Of a stretch of DNA of 64,000 bases, positions 56,247-64,000 are shown piece after piece. Each line of letters opens with the position of its first letter. Within the stretch, counting starts at the first letter, position 1. This stretch comes from Pseudomonas brassicacearum (lineage in GTDB: Bacteria > Pseudomonadota > Gammaproteobacteria > Pseudomonadales > Pseudomonadaceae). The DNA lies in assembly GCF_000585995.1 (NCBI RefSeq), contig NZ_CP007410.1, forward strand, positions 620,001 to 684,000, read 5' to 3'. Under the pieces are notes generated by a model. It made no database searches, was not told the origin of the DNA, and saw nothing but the letters and a program-made list of their open reading frames with translations. A program made the translations under genes and the position numbers.

Positions 56247-57530
56247 ATGTCTTCAACCACTAAAAAAACCATTGATATCAAAAGAAGCCTGGTTGACGCG
56301 ATTCTTGCCGGTCTGGTTGCCCTCATTGTGTTCGGTCCGATTGTTGGCGTGGTCCTCGACGGCTACGGTTTCAATCTGGAAACGACCCGAGTGGCGTGGA
56401 TTGTCGCCATCGTCATGGCTGGTCGCTTTGCCCTGGGGCTGTTCCTGCAAACGCCCAAGGGCGTGAAAATCCTCGAGGGTTTCGAAAGCACCGGTTCCGG
56501 GGTGCACGTACTGCCGCCTGATTACAAGACCCGGCTGCGCTGGATCATCCCGCTGGTGATCGTCATTGCCGTGGTGTTCCCGTTTTTCTCCAACTCGTAC
56601 CTGCTGGGCGTGGTCATCCTCGGGCTGATCTACGTGCTGCTGGGCCTGGGCTTGAACATCGTGGTCGGCCTGGCCGGCCTCCTCGACCTGGGCTACGTAG
56701 CGTTCTACGCCATCGGTGCCTATGGGCTGGCGCTCGGTTATCAATACCTGGGGCTGGGGTTCTGGACGGTGCTGCCATTGGCCGCGATCACGGCGGGGTT
56801 GGCCGGCTGCATCCTCGGCTTCCCGGTGCTGCGCCTGCACGGTGACTACCTGGCGATCGTGACCCTGGGTTTTGGTGAAATCATCCGGCTGGTCCTCAAT
56901 AACTGGCTGTCCCTGACCGGCGGCCCGAATGGCATGGCGGCGCCGTTGCCCACCTTCTTCGGCCTCGAGTTCGGTAAAAGAGCGAAGGACGGCGGCATAC
57001 CCTTCCACGAGTTTTTCGGCATCGCCTACAACCCGGACGTGAAGTACTACTTCATCTACACGGTGTTGTTCCTCGTCGTGCTGGCCGTGCTGTACATCAA
57101 GCATCGCCTGACCCGCATGCCGGTCGGTCGCGCCTGGGAAGCCTTGCGCGAAGATGAAATCGCCTGCCGCTCGATGGGCCTGAACCACGTATTGGTCAAG
57201 CTCTCGGCGTTCACCATCGGGGCCTCGACGGCCGGCCTGGCCGGTGTGTTCTTCGCCACTTACCAAGGCTTCGTCAATCCGACATCGTTCACCTTCTTCG
57301 AATCGGCCTTGATCCTCGCCATCGTCGTGCTGGGCGGCATGGGCTCGACCATCGGCGTGGTGATTGCGGCTTTCGTGCTGACCGTGGCGCCGGAATTGCT
57401 GCGCGGCTTCGCGGAATACCGGGTGCTGCTGTTCGGCATACTGATGGTGTTGATGATGATCTGGCGCCCTCGCGGCCTGATTCGCATCAGCCGTACCGGT
57501 GTGACGCCGCGTAAAGGAGTAGCGCCATGA
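56247..57530 (+). CDS. livM: Branched-chain amino acid ABC transporter permease LivM
   Basis: The second permease, 427 residues, has the LivM core with GLGLNIVVGLAGLLDLGYVAFYAIGAYGLAL and GRAWEALREDEIACRSMGLN (coupling loop). An amino-terminal extension of about 120 residues with two extra helices precedes the core, as in enteric LivM. The last four bases overlap livG (ATGA). Confidence 0.95.
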   Translation: MSSTTKKTIDIKRSLVDAILAGLVALIVFGPIVGVVLDGYGFNLETTRVAWIVAIVMAGRFALGLFLQTPKGVKILEGFESTGSGVHVLPPDYKTRLRWIIPLVIVIAVVFPFFSNSYLLGVVILGLIYVLLGLGLNIVVGLAGLLDLGYVAFYAIGAYGLALGYQYLGLGFWTVLPLAAITAGLAGCILGFPVLRLHGDYLAIVTLGFGEIIRLVLNNWLSLTGGPNGMAAPLPTFFGLEFGKRAKDGGIPFHEFFGIAYNPDVKYYFIYTVLFLVVLAVLYIKHRLTRMPVGRAWEALREDEIACRSMGLNHVLVKLSAFTIGASTAGLAGVFFATYQGFVNPTSFTFFESALILAIVVLGGMGSTIGVVIAAFVLTVAPELLRGFAEYRVLLFGILMVLMMIWRPRGLIRISRTGVTPRKGVAP

Positions 57531-58399
57531 GCGAAGTCGTACTCTCAGTCGAAAACCTGATGATGCAATTCGGTGGGATCAAGGCCCTCAGCGACGTCAG
57601 CCTACAGGTCAAGCGTAACTCGATCTTCGCCCTGATCGGCCCCAACGGTGCGGGCAAGACCACGGTGTTCAACTGCCTGACCGGGTTCTACAAGGCCACG
57701 GGCGGCAAGATCGAGCTCAACGTGCGCGGTGAGCGGACCAACGTCATCAAGCTGCTGGGTGAAGCGTTTCGCCCGACTGACTTTGTGTCACCGGCATCCT
57801 TCGCCAGCCGGATGTACTACAAGATGTTCGGCGGCACTCACCTGGTGAACCGTGCCGGCCTGGCGCGAACCTTCCAGAACATCCGCCTGTTCAAGGAAAT
57901 GTCGGTACTGGAAAACCTGCTGGTGGCCCAGCATATGTGGGTTAACCGCAGCCTGCTGGCGGGCATCCTCAATACCAAGGGCTACCGCAAGGCCGAAAGC
58001 GATGCGCTGGACCATGCCTTCTACTGGCTGGAAGTGGTGGACCTGGTGGACTGCGCCAACCGCCTCGCCGGGGAGCTTTCCTACGGCCAGCAACGGCGCC
58101 TGGAAATTGCCCGGGCCATGTGCACCCGCCCGCAGATCATCTGCCTCGACGAACCGGCCGCTGGCCTCAACCCTCAGGAAACCGAAGCGCTGAGCGCGAT
58201 GATCCGGCTGCTGCGCGATGAGCACGATCTGACCGTGGTGCTGATCGAACACGACATGGGCATGGTAATGAGCATTTCCGACCACATCGTGGTGCTGGAC
58301 CACGGCAACGTGATCGCCGAGGGCGGTCCCGAGGCGATTCGCAACGATCCGAAAGTGATCGCGGCCTACCTGGGTGCCGATGAAGAGGAGCTGGTATGA
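57527..58399 (+). CDS. livG: Branched-chain amino acid ABC transporter ATPase LivG, with insertion
   Basis: The ATPase has Walker A GPNGAGKTTVFN (about 39-50), Q-loop ARTFQNIRLFKEM, signature LSYGQQRRLEIARAM and Walker B IICLDEPAAGLNPQE. At 290 residues it exceeds the usual 255; the excess lies between Walker A and the Q-loop (about 66-105, RGERTNVIKLLGEAFRPTDF onward), a region that contacts the permeases. It overlaps livF by four bases. Confidence 0.95.
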   Translation: MSEVVLSVENLMMQFGGIKALSDVSLQVKRNSIFALIGPNGAGKTTVFNCLTGFYKATGGKIELNVRGERTNVIKLLGEAFRPTDFVSPASFASRMYYKMFGGTHLVNRAGLARTFQNIRLFKEMSVLENLLVAQHMWVNRSLLAGILNTKGYRKAESDALDHAFYWLEVVDLVDCANRLAGELSYGQQRRLEIARAMCTRPQIICLDEPAAGLNPQETEALSAMIRLLRDEHDLTVVLIEHDMGMVMSISDHIVVLDHGNVIAEGGPEAIRNDPKVIAAYLGADEEELV

Positions 58400-59112
58400 G
58401 TGGACCTATCCTCGAGCTCAAGGAACTGGACGTGTTTTATGGGCCGATCCAGGCCCTGAAAAAAGTCTCGATGCACATTGGGGAAGGTGAAACCGTGAGC
58501 CTGATTGGCTCCAACGGTGCCGGCAAGTCCACGCTGCTGATGTCGATTTTCGGCCAGCCGCGTGCGGCGGGCGGGCAGATCATCTACCAAGGTGTGGACA
58601 TTACCCAAAAGTCGTCTCACTACATCGCGTCCCACGGCATCGCGCAGTCGCCGGAAGGACGGCGGGTCTTCCCTGACATGACCGTCGAGGAAAACCTGCT
58701 GATGGGCACCATTCCCATCGGTGACAAGTACGCCAGTGAAGACATGCAGCGCATGTTCGAGCTGTTCCCACGGCTCAAGGAACGGCGTAACCAGCGGGCC
58801 ATGACCATGTCCGGCGGCGAGCAGCAAATGCTCGCCATCGCCCGGGCGTTGATGAGCCGGCCGAAGTTGTTGCTGCTCGATGAACCGAGCCTGGGGCTGG
58901 CGCCGATCGTGGTGAAACAGATCTTCTCGACCCTGCGTGAACTGGCGTCCACCGGCATGACCATCTTCCTGGTGGAGCAAAACGCCAACCACGCCCTCAG
59001 GTTGTCGGACCGGGCCTATGTAATGGTCAACGGCGAAATCCGCCTGACCGGCACCGGCAAGGAGTTGCTCGCCAACGAAGAGGTGCGCAACGCGTATCTG
59101 GGCGGGCATTGA
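58396..59112 (+). CDS. livF: Branched-chain amino acid ABC transporter ATPase LivF
   Basis: The 238-residue second ATPase has Walker A GSNGAGKSTLLMSI, the LivF-type QSPEGRRVFPDMTVEENL, signature MSGGEQQMLAIARAL and Walker B LLLLDEPSLGLAP. It is the last gene of the operon; its start ATGAGT overlaps the livG stop and a terminator follows. Confidence 0.96.
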   Translation: MSGPILELKELDVFYGPIQALKKVSMHIGEGETVSLIGSNGAGKSTLLMSIFGQPRAAGGQIIYQGVDITQKSSHYIASHGIAQSPEGRRVFPDMTVEENLLMGTIPIGDKYASEDMQRMFELFPRLKERRNQRAMTMSGGEQQMLAIARALMSRPKLLLLDEPSLGLAPIVVKQIFSTLRELASTGMTIFLVEQNANHALRLSDRAYVMVNGEIRLTGTGKELLANEEVRNAYLGGH

Positions 59113-59133
59113 GGCTGCTGTTGCTGTGACAAG

Positions 59134-59161
59134 AACCGGCGAGTGATCGCCGGTTTTTTTA
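59134..59161 (+). terminator. Rho-independent terminator of the liv operon
   Basis: AACCGGCGA (59134-59142) pairs with TCGCCGGTT (59147-59155), loop GTGA, followed by a run of seven T. Confidence 0.93.
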
Positions 59162-59187
59162 TCCCTTGAATTCACCACTCATTCCCT

Positions 59188-59274
59188 GTGGGAGCGGGCT
59201 TGCTCGCGAATGCGGTGTGTCAATCAACACGATGCCGGCTGATCCACCGCATTCGCGAGCAAGCCCGCTCCCAC
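59188..59274. repeat. REPIN, family 1
   Basis: GTGGGAGCGGGCTTGCTC at 59188 and its complement ending at 59274, just after the liv terminator. Confidence 0.88.
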
Positions 59275-59301
59275 AAGGGGACTTTGGTCGCTTGGGAGAA
59301 T

Positions 59302-59788
59302 TGTGGACAACAAATCTGAGCCCTTACGAAACCGCGACATAAAGTCGCCGCAAATAGTTGTTTTGTCACAGTTTTGACTTGTCCCCGTTTGCTGTGGAAC
59401 CGACTGTGGGTAACGTGGGAGTAGCTGGCTGAAGGCCTTTAAAACCGGGGGTTTCAGGCCGGTGATCGTTTTTTGATCAGGGGTTTTTGGTCAAGCTGGA
59501 GTGACGGTTGTCAACACTTTTATGAGCATTGGAAAGGGCCCGAGAATCGGTGGGCAAGCCTGTGGATAAGTCTGTGACTAAACTCTGGAAAGACCGCGCT
59601 GAGGGCCGTCGTTGCTGGCTTGGAGCCATCGTTCCATGAGCGGCGGCTTATAGCAGATAACTTGAACTGCACAACCTGCGTCATGGGGTCAAGGGAAAAA
59701 ATTTTCCAAATACCTCGCAAAGCCTTACGCACAGCGGCTTGCAGAGTTTGCACTTGCCCCCGTTTACTGTGGATGTGCCTGTGGATAA
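59302..59788 (+). other. Cluster of DnaA-box-like 9-mers arranged in 12-bp-spaced pairs, in an 850-base non-coding region
   Basis: Between livF and the SDR gene there is no credible gene. TGTGGATAA, the complement of the DnaA box TTATCCACA, occurs perfectly at 59561 and 59780. Variants lie at 59302 (TGTGGACAA), 59393 (TGTGGAACC), 59405 (TGTGGGTAA), 59573 (TGTGACTAA) and 59768 (TGTGGATGT). Three pairs, 59393/59405, 59561/59573 and 59768/59780, share a 12-base spacing and one orientation. The stretches 59377-59413 and 59752-59788 are ungapped direct repeats with 30 of 37 bases identical. It is not next to dnaA. Confidence 0.6.
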
Positions 59789-59948
59789 GGTGCGGGCAAT
59801 CGGCTGTGGGCCTTGTCTGACAAGGCCTGGCGGTAGTTGGTTATTTTATGGGCAGTCGCGGGATACAAAGCTTGTTTCTACAAGCCTTGCCCGTAGCGTG
59901 TCTGGCCGGGCATGCTGTTGGCCGATTTCCATTCAATGGCTGCCTTAA

Positions 59949-60734
<786 letters not shown>

Positions 60735-60758
60735 CGGCTAACGTTATTGTGGACGCCT

Positions 60759-60848
60759 GTGGCGAGGGAGCTTGCTCCCGCTGGGTCGCGTAGCGGCCCC
60801 AAGCTAACGACTGCTTCGCAGCCGAACGGGAGCAAGCTCCCTCGCCAC
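60759..60848. repeat. REPIN, family 2
   Basis: GTGGCGAGGGAGCTTGCTCC at 60759 and its complement ending at 60848. It lies between two convergent genes and ends eight bases before the epimerase stop codon. Confidence 0.88.
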
Positions 60849-60855
60849 AGGGGCT

Positions 60856-61989
60856 TTAGGCCAGATAATCGGCCAGTCCGCGATAGCAGGTCAGCAGGTG
60901 GTACGGCGTGGTGGAAGGCATGTCCAGGCGGCTGACAGCGCCATTGGCGTCCAGGCATTCATTCCAGCCTCGGGCATGCAGGAAGTGTTGCTGCAGTGCC
61001 TGCAACTGGCGCAGCAAGGCTCCCTCGTTCCCCGGGCGTAAGGTCAGTGCCCGCAAATACTCTGCCTGGGCCCAGATGCGCTGGGTCGCGTCGCGCGCGA
61101 CCGCGTGCGGCGCCAGGCCCAGCATGGCGCACACCGCGCCAGACTGCGGGTTCACGCCTTGCTGCTCGGTATAGCCGAAGCTGCGCTCCAGGGCCGCGTG
61201 CAACTTGCCGTCGCGCAGCAGGGGCGAGGAAGCCAGCAGGAAATACCATTCGAACTGGTGACCCGGCTCGAACCAGTTATCCACAGCCTTGAGCGGTTTC
61301 TCCATCATGACGCGCTGCTGGGGGTCGATGAAGCGCTTGAACATTCCATCGCACAGGCTCAGCAACGCTTGGCGGACATTGGCGTCTTCGCGAACCGAAA
61401 GGGTGGCGAGGAAGGCTTCGGCCAGGTGCATCAGCGGGTTTTGCAAGGGGCCGGATCCGCGCGTTGACCAATCGCGCTTGAGGCTGGCTTCGTAGAGGCC
61501 ATCGGTGCTGGCAAAGCGCTGGGCGATGACTTCCAGGGCGGCGTTGAGTACCGATTCCACCAGCGGCTCGCGGACCTTGCCCCAGTAGTGGGCGCAGGCG
61601 AACAGGATAAAGGCGTGGGTGTAGAGATCCTTGCCGGTGTCCAGCGGCGCGCCTTGCGGGTCGATGCTGTAGAACCAGCCGCCATGTTCGGCGTCGTGGA
61701 AATGCCGTTGCAGCGAGCGAAACAGTGCCCCGGCCCGTTCCTCGGCCTGCGGCACCTCGCCGATCAGGCTGGCGAACACATACAACTGCCGCGCACAGGC
61801 CATGGCCCGATAGCGCTGGGGTGGCAGCGGCGAATGCCCGGCGTCCAGGGATTCATAAGGCAATGCCAAATCGGCATTCCAGCCCGGGCCTTGCCACATT
61901 GGCACGATCACGTCGTGAAAATGCTGACGCACCGTTGCGAACAGGGCGGTCAATTCAGGCTGGGGAGCGGGGCGGGAAGCATCAGGCAT
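60856..61989 (-). CDS. AGE family epimerase/isomerase
   Basis: The 377-residue product belongs to the N-acylglucosamine 2-epimerase superfamily, an (alpha/alpha)6 barrel of sugar epimerases and aldose-ketose isomerases. Typical features are QRYRAMACARQLYVFA near the start, GGWFYSIDPQG, DLYTHAFILFACAHYW, NPLMHLAEAFLA and the catalytic-histidine phrase EPGHQFEWYFLL. Mannose isomerase (YihS-like) activity is possible, but the substrate cannot be fixed. A perfect DnaA box sequence falls inside the gene at 61278-61286, probably by chance. Confidence 0.88.
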   Translation of the reverse strand: MPDASRPAPQPELTALFATVRQHFHDVIVPMWQGPGWNADLALPYESLDAGHSPLPPQRYRAMACARQLYVFASLIGEVPQAEERAGALFRSLQRHFHDAEHGGWFYSIDPQGAPLDTGKDLYTHAFILFACAHYWGKVREPLVESVLNAALEVIAQRFASTDGLYEASLKRDWSTRGSGPLQNPLMHLAEAFLATLSVREDANVRQALLSLCDGMFKRFIDPQQRVMMEKPLKAVDNWFEPGHQFEWYFLLASSPLLRDGKLHAALERSFGYTEQQGVNPQSGAVCAMLGLAPHAVARDATQRIWAQAEYLRALTLRPGNEGALLRQLQALQQHFLHARGWNECLDANGAVSRLDMPSTTPYHLLTCYRGLADYLA

Positions 61990-62075
61990 GGGTGGACGTC
62001 GTCACGGCTGGGGGCGATTGCGCGACATGGTAGCAGAGTGACCGACTTCAGAGCGCTGGCGCCTGTAAGTCCGTC

Positions 62076-62143
62076 ATCGCGAGCAAGCTCGCTCCCACAT
62101 GAGCGGCGTACACCCATAGAATGTGGGAGCGAGCTTGCTCGCG
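62076..62143. repeat. REP pair, family 1, in inverted (outside-in) orientation
   Basis: The left REP reads GAGCAAGCTCGCTCCCAC (ending 62097) and the right begins GTGGGAGCGAGCTTGCTC at 62123. The order is the reverse of the other REPINs, so this looks like two singlets or the halves of neighbouring REPINs. Confidence 0.8.
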
Positions 62144-62169
62144 AAGGGGCCTTCGAAGGCGCTAGAAAA

Positions 62170-62742
62170 TCAACCTGCCAACAACCAAACCCCAGTCGCC
62201 GCCGAAGCCGCCCCAGCCAGCCGCACCAACGGCGCGGCCGCTCGAGGCAATAAGCGAACCAGAGCGAAACCTGCGCCATGTAGCGCCGCTGTGGCCGCGA
62301 CGAACCCGGCCGCATAGGCCCACGGACTCGACATGTCCGGCAATTCCAAGCCATGGGCCACGCCATGGAACAGCGCAAACACGGCGGTCGCGGCGACCGC
62401 CAGGCCCAGCGGTGGACGCACCGCCAGTGCCACGGCCAGGCCCAGGGCCAGTACCGAGGCGGCAATACCGCTTTCCAGCGCCGGCAGGTCCAGGCCTTCA
62501 AAGCCCAGCAAGCCGCCGAGCAGCATCGTCCCGACGAAGGTGCACGGCAGCGCCCAGCGCGCAGCGCCTTGCTGCTGCGCGGCCCACAAGCCGACCGCCA
62601 GCATCGCCAACAAATGATCGAGCCCACCAATGGGGTGGCCGAGGCCGGCGATCAGGCCGTTGTCGCCATGGCCGGGGTGGGCGAAGGCCATGGCCGGGGT
62701 CAGCAGCAGGGCGAGGGCACCGAGGATGCGTTTGAATGTCAT
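62170..62742 (-). CDS. ureJ: HupE/UreJ family nickel transport-associated membrane protein
   Basis: The 190-residue product has a signal peptide (ILGALALLLTPAMAFA) followed by the hallmark HPGHGDNGLIAGLGHPIGGLDHLLAML, whose histidines suggest metal binding, and about six helices. HupE/UreJ proteins are nickel permeases found with hydrogenase or urease genes. Here the gene ends the urease accessory group, 31 bases after ureG, consistent with supplying nickel to urease. Confidence 0.92.
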   Translation of the reverse strand: MTFKRILGALALLLTPAMAFAHPGHGDNGLIAGLGHPIGGLDHLLAMLAVGLWAAQQQGAARWALPCTFVGTMLLGGLLGFEGLDLPALESGIAASVLALGLAVALAVRPPLGLAVAATAVFALFHGVAHGLELPDMSSPWAYAAGFVAATAALHGAGFALVRLLPRAAAPLVRLAGAASAATGVWLLAG

Positions 62743-62773
62743 GGATAAGCTTCCTTGTTGTAGTCAGAAAAAA

Positions 62774-63388
62774 TCAGGCAGCGATCAGCAGGCCCTGGCG
62801 CTCGATGAACGCAATGATCGCGTCCAGGCCCTGGCCGGTTTTCTGGTTGCTGAACACGAAGGGCTTGTCGTTGCGCATCCGCCGGGTGTCGCTGTCCATC
62901 ATTTCCAGGGACGCGCCCACCAGCGGTGCCAGGTCGATTTTGTTGATCACCAGCAGGTCGGATTTACAGATGCCGGGCCCGCCCTTGCGCGGCAGCTTGT
63001 CACCGGCCGAGACGTCGATGACATAGATTGTCAGGTCCGACAGTTCCGGGCTGAAGGTCGCCGAAAGGTTGTCGCCGCCCGATTCCACCAGGATCAGGTC
63101 CAGGCCCGGGAAGCGCCGGTTCAGTTGGTCCACCGCTTCGAGGTTGATCGAGGCGTCTTCGCGAATCGCCGTGTGCGGACAGCCGCCGGTTTCCACGCCG
63201 ATGATCCGCTCGGGCGCCAGGGCTTCGTTGCGCACCAGGAAGTCGGCGTCTTCGCGGGTGTAGATGTCGTTGGTGACCACCGCCAGGTTGTAGCGATCAC
63301 GCAGGGCCAGGCACAGGGCCAGCGTCAACGCGGTTTTGCCGGAGCCCACCGGGCCGCCAATACCGACGCGCAAAGGTTGTGTATTCAT
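62774..63388 (-). CDS. ureG: Urease accessory GTPase UreG
   Basis: UreG hydrolyses GTP to drive nickel insertion into urease. The 204-residue product has P-loop [18 protein letters not shown], the metal-site motif [14 protein letters not shown] (the CPH signature), [16 protein letters not shown] and [11 protein letters not shown]. It follows ureF by nine bases. Confidence 0.97.
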   Translation of the reverse strand: MNTQPLRVGIGGPVGSGKTALTLALCLALRDRYNLAVVTNDIYTREDADFLVRNEALAPERIIGVETGGCPHTAIREDASINLEAVDQLNRRFPGLDLILVESGGDNLSATFSPELSDLTIYVIDVSAGDKLPRKGGPGICKSDLLVINKIDLAPLVGASLEMMDSDTRRMRNDKPFVFSNQKTGQGLDAIIAFIERQGLLIAA

Positions 63389-63397
63389 GTGTGTCTC

Positions 63398-64000
63398 CTA
63401 GGAACGGAACAGGCGGCTGTACTGGCGCTCATGGGCCATGCACGCCAGTGACAGGCCAAACGCGGCGCTGCCGTAATGATCGGGGTCGATGTTCGAAGCG
63501 TTGTGCTGGGCCTGCTGCAGCAACGGCAAGAGCTCGCTGGTCAGGCGTTGGGCGGCTTGCTGGCCCAGGGGCAGGGTTTTCATCAGCACCGCCAGTTGGT
63601 TTTCCAGCCAGCTCCATAGCCAGGCGGCGAGGGCGTCCTGGGGCGTGATCTGCCAGGCGCGGGCGGCCAGGGCCCAGCCCAGGGCCAGGTGCGGCTCGCT
63701 GCGTTGCTCGAGAAACCCGCGTGCGGCGGCGTCCAGTTCCGGCAGGCCACCCAGCAACTGCTGCAACGAGTAGCCCATCTGCCGGCTCTCCTGATACAGC
63801 TCGCGGGTCTCCCGGCTGGCGCGGTGCTCTTCACAATGTCGCAGCAGGGCGTCCCAATCGTCGGCGGCGGCTGCGGTGCAGTGGGCCAGCAGCAGGGGCG
63901 CTTCGAAGCGTGCCAGATTCAGCAGCAATTGATCGCTGATCCAGCGCCGCGCATCGTCGGGATTCTTGACCTGGCCGTTATCCACCGTCATCTCCAGCCC
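63398..64000 (-). CDS. ureF: Urease accessory protein UreF, 5'-truncated by the window edge
   Basis: UreF forms a complex with UreD and UreG for urease activation. 201 codons, including the stop, are visible. The first in-frame ATG (63991) is preceded by GLE, matching the internal QGLEMxVDNG phrase of UreF, so the real start lies beyond 64000. Visible features are ARRWISDQLLLNLARFEAPLLL and the carboxy tail HYGSAAFGLSLACMAHERQYSRLFRS. Full-length homologues are about 224 residues, so roughly 25 are missing. Confidence 0.94.
   Translation of the reverse strand, partial: GLEMTVDNGQVKNPDDARRWISDQLLLNLARFEAPLLLAHCTAAAADDWDALLRHCEEHRASRETRELYQESRQMGYSLQQLLGGLPELDAAARGFLEQRSEPHLALGWALAARAWQITPQDALAAWLWSWLENQLAVLMKTLPLGQQAAQRLTSELLPLLQQAQHNASNIDPDHYGSAAFGLSLACMAHERQYSRLFRS

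Noticed and set aside
59302..59788. The DnaA-box cluster as the chromosomal origin oriC
   Set aside because: Pseudomonas oriC lies near dnaA/dnaN/rpmH; none is here, and I see no clear AT-rich unwinding element with repeated 13-mers.
61278..61286. Perfect DnaA box TTATCCACA inside the AGE-family gene
   Set aside because: It encodes an ordinary part of the protein (near DNWFEPGHQ), is isolated, and lies outside the paired pattern; probably chance.

Overview
The window is chromosomal DNA of a Pseudomonas, almost certainly of the P. fluorescens group. It has high G+C, and the gene order motA-motB / rsgA / orn / queG / nnrDE-tsaE-amidase-mutL-miaA-hfq-hflX-hflK-hflC / hisZ-purA / tRNA-Leu / rnr-rlmB-rpsF-rpsR-DUF2232-rplI-dnaB / ygiQ / transglutaminase cluster / LOG / azu / nadE-pncB is the one I remember for the P. 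aeruginosa PA4955-PA4920 region. The gaps between operons carry two families of REP/REPIN palindromes typical of that group. Nothing indicates a prophage, plasmid, insertion sequence or CRISPR array.

Layout. 0-6 kb: an HDOD protein, the flagellar stator pair motAB behind a near-consensus FliA promoter, rsgA and orn. 6-17.5 kb: TRIC-like channel, queG, then a long tightly coupled run for metabolite repair, tRNA t6A/i6A modification, cell-wall amidase, mismatch repair, Hfq and the HflX/HflKC proteins. 17.8-22.4 kb: hisZ, purA and a chemoreceptor. 22.4-26.1 kb: repeats, a Fur-type iron ABC transporter (binding protein and permease, no ATPase) and two tandem tRNA-Leu(CAG) genes, each with its own promoter and terminator. 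26.2-36.1 kb: RNase R, RlmB, the S6-S18-L9 operon, DnaB and YgiQ.

36.4-37.8 kb is an accessory insert: a two-gene overlapping pair that looks like a pore-forming toxin and a four-helix membrane immunity protein, possibly a Tse4-type T6SS pair. 38-45 kb holds the transglutaminase/DUF2126, ATP-grasp/alpha-E and transglutaminase cluster, an incompletely understood predicted peptide-ligation system; its middle gene is broken by a one-base deletion in a G run. 45-50.5 kb: Nudix, LOG, azurin, NAD salvage and a LysR regulator. 50.7-53.6 kb: L-pipecolate catabolism (amaB, amaA). 53.6-59.1 kb: a five-gene branched-chain amino acid ABC transporter behind a perfect sigma-54 promoter with a phased array of GGTTGYA repeats. 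59.3-59.8 kb: a non-coding cluster of paired DnaA-box-like sequences. 60-64 kb: an SDR enzyme, an AGE-family isomerase and the end of a urease accessory operon (hupE/ureJ, ureG, ureF), which runs off the right edge.

The observations I rate highest are the sigma-54/GGTTGYA region, the DnaA-box-pair cluster, and the putative toxin-immunity pair.
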